From contig JAKEKT010000016.1 of assembly GCA_021495925.1 (NCBI GenBank), positions 310,001-374,000 on the forward strand: DNA of 64,000 bases, read 5' to 3'. The notes beneath the pieces are model-generated. The model worked only from the letters and a program-made list of their open reading frames with translations, did not search any database and was not told the origin of the DNA. This DNA comes from Diplodia intermedia (taxonomy: Eukaryota > Ascomycota > Dothideomycetes > Botryosphaeriales > Botryosphaeriaceae). The translations under genes were made by a program, and so were the position numbers. Of the stretch, positions 1 through 9,080 are shown piece after piece. Each line of letters starts with the position of its first letter. The first letter of the stretch is position 1.

Positions 1-92
1 GCCACCCAACGCGCCGATATTTACAGAGTATATACGTCTTCCCGGAGACATCCGAAAATGCATCATCGTGAGCTCATCTCGGTGGTGTTGTA

Positions 93-1166
93 TCATGAAA
101 TCGTGCAGATGATCTTGCCCTTGGTCTTGTTGGACTCGAGCAACTTGTGTGCGTCGACAATGTGCTCGAAGGGGAAGACCTTCTCGACAAAGACCTTGAA
201 AGAGCCGTCCTTGAACTTGGGCAGCGCGTGCTCGACGAGCTGGTCGCGCAGCTTGCCCTGGTACTCCTCGTCGCGGCTGCGCAGGGTGCTGCCCTCGAAG
301 CGGACGCGCTTGCGGATAAAGGCGCTGATGTCGACGTTCATGCCTTCGAGCTTGGTGCCGCTCATGACGCCGAGCTGGACGATGTGGCCGTCGCGAGCGG
401 CAGCATCCAGGTTGCCCTGGAAGTAGCCGGCGCCCACGAAGTCGACGATGATGTCGACGCCCTTGCCGCCGGTGGCCTTGAGCAGCTCCTCGGACCAATT
501 CTCCTTGGTGGTGTTGAAGGCCTTGGTGGCGCCGAGTTGGTTGACGATGAAATCGCACTTCTCGTCCTGGCGGGCGGTGGCGTAGACGGCGGAGGCGCTG
601 TCGGCGAGGGCGAGCTGGATGCCGGAGATGCTGACGCTACTGGCGCCGGCGTGCCACAGGATGCTCATGCCCGGCTTGAACCCGCCAACCACGTACATGG
701 CCTGCAGCGCGGTGATCCACGTCTCGGGCAGGCCCGCGCATTCCTCCCACGACAGCTCGTCGGGCTTGTGGACCAGCATGTGGGTGGAGACGACAATGTA
801 CTCGGCGTAAGCGCCGCCGTAGGCCAGGCCGAAGACGGCGTCGCCAAGCTTGAAGCCCTTCTCGTGCTCGCTGCTGCCAAAGGCCTCGATGACGCCGCTG
901 AACTCGACGCCCAGCGTCTTGGGGGCCTGGGGCGGCACGGGGTACAGGCCCTCGCGCTGCAGCAGGTCCATGCGATTCAAGCCGAAGGCCTTGACACGGA
1001 CGAGCGCTTCTGCAGCTTTCGGGACGGGCTTCGGGAAGTCATTGTCGACGAAGAGGGCGTCGGCCGGGCCGGTGCCGTTCTTGATGTCTGCAGGGCGAGG
1101 TCAGAGGGCGGGGTCAGAGGGCGGTTGGGGCGGCTGGTGGAGTGGCGGCGTACCAATTGCTCGCAT
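93..1166 (-). CDS. PIG3-type zinc-binding-like quinone oxidoreductase (MDR superfamily)
   Basis: Two exons: 1154-1166 (13 nt, ATG at 1166) and 93-1087, giving 335 residues, the usual length for the PIG3/NADPH:quinone reductase group. The split is ATGCGAGCAATTG then ACATCAAG, which yields the family N-terminus MRAIDIKNG; the intron has GTACGC and CTGCAG ends. An N-terminal GroES-like fold (LGVEFSGVIEAFG, GDAVFGLAYGGAYAEY) is followed by a Rossmann NAD(P) domain with WHAGASSVSISGIQLA and GGKGVDIIVDFVG. No zinc-ligand cysteine cluster is seen, as in quinone reductases. The family reduces quinones or enals with NADPH in the cytosol; the substrate here is unknown. The exon boundary is inferred from frame and homology. 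Confidence 0.9.
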
Positions 1167-1539
1167 AGTTTCCGGCAGCGCTGGGGGATCTGGGCGGCGA
1201 AGCTTCTTTTTTCCTCGGAGAAGGGCACCGGGGCGTAGGTCTTCTGGAGGCGCATGGGCACGGCGTGGGTACGGACGAGCGGTAGATATACTGGGGCGGG
1301 ATGATGTAAAGGGACCTGCGAGCGAGCGGCTGCATTTCTAAGCCCAGAGGGAGGCAGGCACGGCAGGCGCAGCGGGGCCCACAGCCCACGCCCACAGCCC
1401 ACGCCCTGAGATCGCGCAGGGGTCATCCTCGGCGCCGTGCGCCACGCGTCCAGCCTGCGATGCGCAACACCATCGCCCGCCCATCTCCACTTCCGCACCC
1501 GCCCGCCGAGCCTCCTCCGCCGCCGACGCCCCTTCCCGG
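1167..1539. other. short intergenic stretch
   Basis: This lies between the start of the oxidoreductase and the 3' end of the AT-hook gene. It must contain the oxidoreductase promoter and 5' leader. It has a GC-rich CCCACGCCCACAGCCCACGC motif run near 1380-1405. I see no gene. Confidence 0.5.
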
Positions 1540-2385
1540 CTATGCGTGCTCCCAACCGCCTCCCACCACGTACTCGCCCTCGCCGCCATGCCTGCGTTCC
1601 GTCAGATGCCGCTGCGCGGCCATGCTGCGTAAGCGCTTGCCGTCGGCCAATGACCGCGCCCTCCAGCGTGCCGTCTTGATGTCCCAAAACTGCATGCGTC
1701 CCTACTGCACCGGTCAGCACTACGCGCACACCTTGCCGGCGGGGAAGCTTACATGTGCGCTCCTTATCATTGGAGTCCTCGGTTTCACCTCCCCCGTCAC
1801 AATGTCCGGCATCCGGCCGTCCCAGCACCACTGGAATGGCTCATGGTTGCTGCTCCAGCCTCGTCCATTGCCTCGCCCGTCGTTCTGGGCCTCCATGGCG
1901 TGGACATCGAACCACTGCAACTGGTTGATGTTGAGATCCCCCTCGAGGAAGTCGCCGAGTCCAACGGGTGCGAGTGTTCCATACGAAAGGGCCATGCTCT
2001 GTGCACCCTCTCCGGGCTTTGTCTCCTGCGGCGGTCGTGATGGTGTTTCTAGCAGGGCACCAGACATATCCCTGGCTTTGTGCCACTCTTTGCGCTCCTC
2101 TTTCGCCCACATGGACTCCTTTTTCCCGCCTCCAGTATAACCTGGGAGTACAGTCCGCTCTGGCCCCGTTGCCAGCGCACCTTCATTCTGTCGGGGCTTC
2201 TTCACTCCGTTCTCAGAACCGCTCCTCTTTCGTGGCCTCCCTCGGCGTGTCTTCTGCGGTGTTGAAGGCTCGGCGGGGCGCCGTTTGGGTGGTCGACCTC
2301 TTCTCCGGACTCCGTCAGGCCTGCTGGCCACGCTCTTCTGTGATATAGTCTCCATCATTATTGCAAGTCCTTGCTCCGAGCTCAT
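1540..2385 (-). CDS. AT-hook protein of unknown function
   Basis: Proposed exons are 1732-2385 and 1540-1689, joined over a 42-nt intron (donor AAG|GTGTGC, branch-like TGCTGACC, acceptor ATGCAG). The result is about 267 residues. Two AT-hook-like cores sit near the N-terminus (RRRGRPPKRR and RRGRPRKR), embedded in basic, Pro/Ser-rich sequence. The middle holds the acidic/hydrophobic stretch LGDFLEGDLNINQLQWFDVHAM. The second exon is basic (FWDIKTARWRAR...) and ends WEHA. AT-hooks bind the minor groove of A/T DNA, so a nuclear role is likely, but I do not recognise the family. The start may instead be the Met-Met pair about 9 codons downstream. The second exon is supported by a continuous open frame and splice signals only. 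Confidence 0.68.
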
Positions 2386-2969
2386 GAGTCGTTCTCAGAG
2401 GGCTGAAAAATGGGTGTTACTGTTTGCTGGTGGGCGCTGCCTTTCAACTTATTCTTCCAACGACACAGACCTTGGTGCCGAAAGCCTAGTACCACGGTAT
2501 GTCGAGAGACAAGAACTTGGACGCCGGGCCGCGGCTTTGGCACCCTTGCACCATCATAACCATTGCTTCTCTCCACTTTGGGCTGCTTCTTTACTTTCAG
2601 AAGGAAGACAAACCAAAGTCGACAGCGTGCGTTCAGCTCGATTCCCACGCCCCGGAAGTTTTCTCAGGAGAGCCAAAGACACGTTTCAGTTGAACCACCC
2701 ATGCGTCTCTTGGGCTGGAACTGACCGGACCCTCTATCACCGCTTACGTCATGACGCCGCGAAGTTACTTTCTAGAACAGCGAAAACAATTCAGCAAATT
2801 TTCAATTTCTCAGTTGGTTGGCACTACCATAGTCCATATTATTACGCTAAGGCGGAACATAAGCTTAGCCATGAAATTACTCGCAGCAACACAAGTCTCA
2901 GACCCTTCTCTCATTTGGTTGAACAATACAACTTCTGTTCGCCCTCGCCCCTCAAAGCCGCACCAATGC
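2386..2969. other. intergenic region without recognisable gene
   Basis: This lies between the AT-hook gene (upstream side) and the 3' end of the NLP gene. It is less GC-rich than the flanks. Plus-strand open frames crossing it resemble no protein family and look like chance. Confidence 0.5.
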
Positions 2970-3845
2970 TCACAACGCAGCCTCAGCGAGGTTATTCTCA
3001 AAATTCGCATCCTTGAACGGCACATTCGCGTCCCCAAAATCCGTATTCTCCAACGCCGTCCTCGCCGCATCCGTCAAGCTCTCGTACGCGATCAGCGGCT
3101 GCTGGCCGCCGATGGTGCTCGTGAAGCCGAGCTGGTGGTTGACCGGCCAGTCGCTATAGTACCTGATGAGCGGGCTGGTGCCGCTGAGATTGGGGCTCGT
3201 GTTGGTTTCAAAGTCCCCGTGCGCGGAGGCAGCCACGCCCTGAAGGGTGGCGGACGTCGACTCGGCAGAGAGCCAGACGACAATACTCTCCCAGTCGTGC
3301 CGGTGGCCGAGGCCCGAAGAAGGCGAGTCCTTGGGCATGTACCACGCGTACATGATGGCGAAAGCGCCGTTGTAGGTCGTCGCCCGCGCGTAAACTTGGC
3401 CGGTGCTGCTGTCACAGCCGCCAGAGGAGTCGCCGGTGGTAGCGAGGCCGCCGCTGTGGGGTTGGTCAGGACTCGTCATTCATTCTGACTCTTTCTTTTG
3501 CCCAACGCTTTTTTCTTTTCTTATTCGTTCCCCTTCTCTCTCTTTCTCTCTCTCTACACAATCGCCCAAAGTGTTGGTGTAGTGAGAATGGCGAACTCAC
3601 CTCGTGTTGCCATCGGCATCCACAGCCGGGAAAGGCACGCACCCGTTCACCACGTAGAGGTACGGCTTGTACTTGAGGTACAGCTCGCCCAGCGTGCCGG
3701 TTGGGACGGTTTCGGCAAAGCCAACGACCGCGTCGTGGGCAATGACGGCGCGCTTCTCAACAGCGGCATCTACCGGCGCGCCCGAAACGACGCCCGCGCA
3801 GCTCACCGCGGAGAGCGCGGCCCAGAAGAATGATGAGGACAGCAT
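2970..3845 (-). CDS. Secreted NLP (NPP1 / necrosis- and ethylene-inducing peptide 1-like protein)
   Basis: Two exons, 3601-3845 and 2970-3453, give 242 residues, typical for NLPs. The 147-nt intron runs from a GTGAGT donor to a CCACAG acceptor with a CTGAC branch point; its phases match (two bases plus one). The N-terminus is a signal peptide of about 22 residues ending near SGAP. The NPP1-domain signature GHRHDWE is present in exon 2, preceded by the conserved AIMYAWYMPKD stretch. One cysteine sits in NGCVPFP (exon 1) and one in GGCDSS (exon 2), the pair that forms the disulfide of type 1 NLPs. Members act outside the cell: cytolytic ones bind plant sphingolipids, while others are non-toxic. 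No frameshift or stop breaks this copy. Whether it is cytolytic cannot be told from sequence. Confidence 0.95.
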
Positions 3846-3980
3846 TGTTCGGGAAAAAAAGACTGGCTATGAGTGGGAGCGACGAGCAAGCCACAAAACG
3901 GATAGACCCGGAGGGATGGTGGGCGATCGGGGCGACGGAGGGAAGACACCACACAGAGCGGAATAGGATGCGATACCAAG

Positions 3981-3992
3981 CTTTTTATATAT
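3981..3992 (-). promoter_or_regulatory. TATA box of the NLP gene
   Basis: On the minus strand this reads ATATATAAAAAG. It lies about 136 bp upstream of the NLP start codon, a distance that suits a TATA box plus a leader of roughly 100 nt. A strong TATA fits inducible rather than constitutive expression (inference). Confidence 0.6.
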
Positions 3993-4956
3993 GTCTACAT
4001 GGCCCCGTATTCGAATGGCTCCTTCGTGCCGGAGTGATACATACAAGCGACAACGAGTCACCCGCATTAACCGCATGCATGTTGTGCGCGGATGTGGCAT
4101 GGTTCCTGCCAATCTCTTGCCCCTCTCCGCCTGACTCTTCCGCCCACCTTACCCCTCCGAGCGTGTCCGCCGAACATCCGCTACTCGTGACCGGCAATTG
4201 TGGCTTGCTCCTTTAAGCGAAGAGGCAGGGCTGGCTTTACGCAGTATAGCACGGTGGTAGTACGTGGCTCGCACGACGATCATCATTGGCTCGAATCTAG
4301 CCGCGTCGGCGTTAAACCAGAACCCTGGTCAATGCACCGGAACTCGAAGAAATAAAAAAAGGCCCAGAGCTAGACTGCGGGCAAAGCCGGCCTGCATGTC
4401 GGTGAAGACTCCATGGCCCGTGGAGGGCGCTTGAGCGAGTGAATGAAGAAACCGTTTCCCGCCCCTTGTCCCCTCTTGTGTTGATGTCTTGACCTTCCTC
4501 TTGCGGTTAAATCCCGGCAGCAAGTCGTCCTCGTTGGCGTCGCCGTAAGCGCCCGGAATATCGGGGGTTAGTATTGCCCACACATAGATGTGCCTGGAAG
4601 CCACGTGCCGATGCGTCCGTTGGTCAGGATGTCTCCCCTTTTGGCCGCCTCGCTCACCATTCTACGATTTCCTCCGTTTGATCGGCCCTGACACATAATA
4701 TATGGGATGAGAAGTGCATTGAGAAGCTAGCTATCGGCCAAGGATACGATCCGCCTGACACTGTCCGTACTCCCCTTGTCCAATGACAGACAAGCCTCAT
4801 AACCTCTATATACTTTTTGCTCAATCAGCAACGAACTTGTCATGAGCTCCGCTGCGATTCCCAGAAAACCCCACGATGATTGGCCTCCTTCCATTTTCCT
4901 TCCCATCAAGTCCAGAAGCAGCATATGTCCCAGAGTCAATGTAGCTCCGCCTGCAT
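3993..4956. other. intergenic region, NLP promoter side
   Basis: This lies between the NLP promoter and the 3' end of the Myb gene. It likely contains NLP upstream regulatory DNA and the 3' UTR of the neighbour. No ORF with a family resemblance was found. Confidence 0.5.
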
Positions 4957-7758
4957 CTACTCCGTCTTCGTTCCATCACTACCATCCTCGTCTTCGTCGT
5001 CATCGCTGACCCGGGCATTGGATTTGTATGAGGACTCTCCGCGCATGTGACCGCGCCAGTCGAGAGGCCCAGGACTATACGTCACCGACTTGAGCGATGC
5101 TCTGCCAGGCCTGCCCTCATAGCGCCAGTGGCTGTCCAGCTCTTCGCCATGGTTGATCTCGAAGTAGTCCTTGAGGGATTGCAGCAGCTGGGGCAGGCTC
5201 GGATGCGGGGGCACGAGCTCCTTCATGCTCAGGAAAGTCATCTTAGCCTGATGAGCCCACTTCAGCTTCACCAGCTCGTGGTGTGCAACGCTGTTCCAGA
5301 TGATGCGCTCCTCGTTCGTGAGGCCAAGGTCCATCATTGCGCGCACGATGTTGTACTTGTCGCCAGGCAGCATCTGCTCCGCCCACTTCTGGCCGTTCTC
5401 GACGCGCCAATGGTTGGCCTCAGTGAAGAACGTTTCCTTCGGGTCCTGGCTGTACGAATGCTCTAGCGCCTTCCACTTCGACATGATCTGCAGGCGACTC
5501 CGCTTCTTACCCATCTTCTCGCTGACTAGGTCCCAGTTGATGACCACAGAGCCATCAGTAGCACTCGAGCCCCGGCGCTTCTCCGTGGCACGTTTCTGCT
5601 TGCTCTCACGCGGGTGCTTCTCCTCAAACGCAGTGCGCAATGCATCCATGCAATCGGGCATCTTGCGAACAAGGTTACGTATCTCGTCAGGTCTCCAGAT
5701 GTCCCTCCGTTCGGTTGACTGCAGCTCCTCACGCCAGTAGTTCTTCTTATCTCCGGGGAGTCGTTCGAGCAGGGTGTTGAGACAGTCTTGAACAACATTG
5801 AGAAGCTCGTTCACCTCGCTGTCGTGCCATCTCTTGCTCGCCATGGTCTCGCTGCAAGAGAGGTAGTTCCGCCACCTGTCTCTGCAGTCATCCGCGAAAC
5901 GGCCGACTGCCTCGCCGATCTTCGTCCACTGGCCTGGCGTCTTTTCATACGCTACCCTCAGCATCTGGTCTTCTTCGGGATCCCACTTGCCACGCTTGTC
6001 AAAGTTGTGCCATTTGCGACGGACGAACTTGATGATCGTCTCGCGCGACCAGCGATTCGGAAGACAAGGGCAGATCTCGTCCCAGAACTCCTTGCAAGAT
6101 TTGCCATGCACCTCATTGAAGACGCCGGCTTGAACAATGTCGTTGACCTGGAATTGGTTAAGATCGTTGTACTCGCGGTACACCTCGATCGCGCGTGTCA
6201 ACGTCTCGACCTCCTTCTTGGTGTATGGTCCAGACGACGGAAAGTCTTCGGTTCCTTGGGGCCTAGAACCTTTCGTGCTTGAGGCAGCGGCTCCACTCTT
6301 GGTGCCGGCATCTTTCTGCGTGGCGTTCTTGCGTTTCTTGGACTTGGGCTCAGTCTCCTCGGGTTGCTGGGTAGTTTGCACGGTAGCAGCGTCCTCAGTC
6401 TGGCGCTTGCGTTTCTGCTTCTTCTTCTGATGATCAATGTAGGCTCTCTCGCCCGTGAACTCGGTTTCATGGGCGTCTCCGTTGATACCATTCGCTGTAC
6501 CAGGAACCTGTGACTCAAGAAGCGCATCCGCCGCTGCGATTCCCTGGGTCACCGGAGTGACAGTGTCGACTTGAGATTTCTTTGACTTCTTGGATTTCTT
6601 GCGAGTTGATGTTTCTTCTGCCGCTTTTGGTGTGGGGAACTCGGCTGGCGATTGTTGCTGAGCGGGTGGGAGCAGAGCCGGGTCGATAACAGAGAGCTCG
6701 ACTGAGTTTATGCTGGATTGAGGTGCAAATTCCTGGTTAGTACTAGCAACGGCAGGATCTTGCTGAACCTTCTTGGATCTCTTTTGTTTCTTCTCAGAGA
6801 CTTTTGAAGCTTGACTGTCAGCGTTATTGGAGCGTTTGTCCTTAACGGGCGCAGCCTCAGCAGGGGGCCTTTCTGCTTGATTGCTCTTAGCTGCCTCAAC
6901 AGCATCCGCCTTTCTCTTGCTCTTCCTGATGGGAATACTCTCCTGTTCCCTAGTAACTGGAGGATTGAACGTAGGGATAGGAATAGGTGTGTTCTTGGCC
7001 TGAGCCGGTGTGGCAGCGGCAGCAGTAGTTGATCGAGTTGACTTCTTCTGCTTTCTGTGGGTAAGGTCCTCTGCGCTTTTGTCTTCAGCAGATGCGGGAT
7101 CTGCCTGAGCCGAAGTTGCAGGTTGCGACTTTTCCGTTGTCGCAGACGACCCAGGGTCCTCCGGTTTCCTCTTGCGTTTCTTGTTCACCGCCTTGTCACC
7201 TCCAGCAGGCTCTGCCTTGGTAGTGTCTACGATGTCGTCGGTGGTTGCGGGTGTGTCGATGGAAGCGGAAGTCTGTGTAGCGTTCCTGTCCTTCCTCTTC
7301 CTTCGAGATTCCCTGGGCTGCTGCTCCTCTGCCTGGGGATTGGTATTCGGGACGGCCCCACTGCTCTCCATCGGATCTGCGACTGGGGCATTGTCCACTG
7401 TCGGAGCTCCATCACCAAGCTGCGGAGCGGAGGTTTCTTCCTCGTTGGCGTGGGCATCTCGACTCCTTCGTTTCTTGTTTTTCTTGCTCTTCTTTTCCTT
7501 GGCCTCCTTCTCGGGGGCGGGAACGGCAGCAGGTTGGACGCCGGGAGCTAGCTGGGAGGAGGCAGCGACGTCGTCTTCTGTATGCTGGTGTTAGCACGGT
7601 TTGCATCAAAATCGTCGGTGGCACCTGCGACGCGTCGCGAAAAGAGCGCGTTGGGGGAGCTAGCTCGTACCGGCCTTGTTCTTGGAGGCGTCTTGCGGCC
7701 TCGAAGGCTGCGAGGCATCAGGCGCCTCGTCCTGGACCTGCGAGGATGTGTTTCCCAT
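4957..7758 (-). CDS. Reb1/TTF-I-like Myb-domain DNA-binding protein
   Basis: Two exons, 7671-7758 (ATG at 7758, MGNTSSQVQDE) and 4957-7577, give 902 residues; the GTACGA...ACAG intron joins them in phase. The N-terminal half (to about residue 470) is low-complexity with many lysine patches such as KKQKRKR and KKSKKSKK, typical nuclear or nucleolar signals. The C-terminal half holds Myb/SANT-like repeats: about 480-560 (YTKKEVETLTRAIEVYREY, WSRETIIKFVRRKWHNF), about 564-610 (WDPEEDQMLRVAYEK... DRWRNYL) and further divergent copies to about 730. This layout matches Reb1 of yeasts and TTF-I of animals, which bind rDNA terminators and stop RNA polymerase I. Orthology to Reb1 is inferred. Acidic DDDEDEDGSD lies at the C-terminus. 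Confidence 0.85.
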
Positions 7759-8520
7759 TATCGCGGTGGATGGCGGAGCTTGAAGCCTCGCGTCCGGTCG
7801 GAGGAGAGGCGTGGGTGTCGCCAGGTAGGATGTGCGTGGACGACGGTCGGAGTGGAAGATTTGGCGTTAGGAAGTGGGCGCTAGTGTGTCTTGGCACGTC
7901 GATCATCCGCCTCTGGTCAACCGAAGTAGTCGTGGCCGCTTGCGAACACCAAATGTTCTTCTGGAACAAGCCTTCTGGGGTCTTGCGCTATCTCTGACTT
8001 CTGAAACTACGCATTGGCGGCCTCCGACCACATTAGAGTGATCTGACCCAGTTTTGCCGCATTCTAATCATTGAATTCAACTTGTGTTTTCTTTGCGGTC
8101 TCTCCAGTCTTCTACTCTAGATCCATGTCCGCCATGTTGGCACCAGCCGCTCTGCCAGGCCGGTACGGCAATGATTGCAGACGCGCCAGCTGTCGAGGAT
8201 TAATAGAGTCAGACTAGGCCATGCCCGCCAAGCATTCGGTTGTCTCGGTGCAATGAGCATGCGTTCGAAACGGTGGAGAGTGCTGGGGTGGAACTTGAGC
8301 ATGGTGCCAGGCCGTACATCGAGCTTCACTTTCATCCTCGCGGACGTGACACAGCGCGTACGGAAGCTGAACAAAAACGCAACACTCCTGGCTATTAGCA
8401 GCATGGACACAATTGCACAAACAAAACACAACGTCTACAAAAGAAGTGCTTGCGATAGTTTCAGATGATTACAGAGAGCCTGGGAAGTCTTCTTGGTGTA
8501 GTACTTTGCGTAGAGGGAGT
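7759..8520. other. intergenic region, promoter side of the Myb gene
   Basis: This holds the promoter of the Myb gene and sequence up to repeat copy A. No supportable coding frame was found on either strand. Confidence 0.5.
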
Positions 8521-8706
8521 CACAGCGGGCGACAAAAGAAACTGCCTATCTGCAGCTGCCTCATAGGAAAACCCTCCATGGGACGGGTAGTTGAAAACAT
8601 CTGGATACGCGTTTGAAATTTACATCTACGCCCGGATCTTGTATTCCACTGCCTATATACATATATATGTTGATGCGGTGTCTGTATTATCCTGTCACCC
8701 GCCGTG
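8521..8706 (+). mobile_element. foldback repeat copy A (MITE-like)
   Basis: A 186-bp element begins CACAGCGGGCGACA and ends TGTCACCCGCCGTG. The end, read on the other strand, is CACGGCGGGTGACA, so the terminal inverted repeats match at 12 of 14 positions. The four bases just outside each end are identical (GAGT at 8517-8520 and 8707-8710), consistent with a target-site duplication. The element aligns over its whole length with the minus strand of 27,606-27,796 (for example ACAAAAGAAACTGCCTA near the left end). It has no coding capacity and carries several stops in all frames. It looks like a non-autonomous DNA transposon relic. Confidence 0.7.
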
Positions 8707-8710
8707 GAGT

Positions 8711-9080
8711 GGGCTTGAGACCCTGGTGGGGGAGGCGCGAATCACAAGGCTAGCAGCCCAAAATGTGGCCCGAGCTCCTGGGTGGGCTGTGACGTTCGCA
8801 GTGGCAGATCCCCTTTCGTGTACGTCTTGAACCTCCGAACAAAACCACGACTCCTGTACCAATCCCTCCTCGAGAACCGCTGCACCTTCCTCTGGCACCC
8901 TCGCGTTCTCACAAGCCACGGCACGGCGCTGTCCCATTTCGACCGCTCCCTCCAACCGCCAGCACCGGCTGACCGTAAACACTGCTGCCTCGACTTTTCG
9001 TAAACGTGGCAACACACGCCCCACGCGTATAGAAGTCACACCTCTCGCCAGAGAACAAGCCAGCAGAGCATTCTCCAACC
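8711..9080. other. SEC18 promoter and leader
   Basis: This is the upstream region of SEC18, starting directly after repeat copy A. No TATA box is obvious and no gene is seen. Confidence 0.5.

Noticed and set aside
147..1238. 363-residue plus-strand frame opposite the quinone oxidoreductase
   Set aside because: It is an antisense shadow rich in Ala/Leu/Val/Asp. The minus-strand gene has recognisable MDR motifs.
2285..3016. 243-residue plus-strand frame before the NLP gene
   Set aside because: The composition is random, with no motif and no upstream promoter-like signal. It overlaps the 3' end of the NLP gene.
4560..4590. 5S rRNA-like GGGGGTTAGTA
   Set aside because: The match stops after 11 bases; the flanks lack the 5S box A/C and the 3' half.
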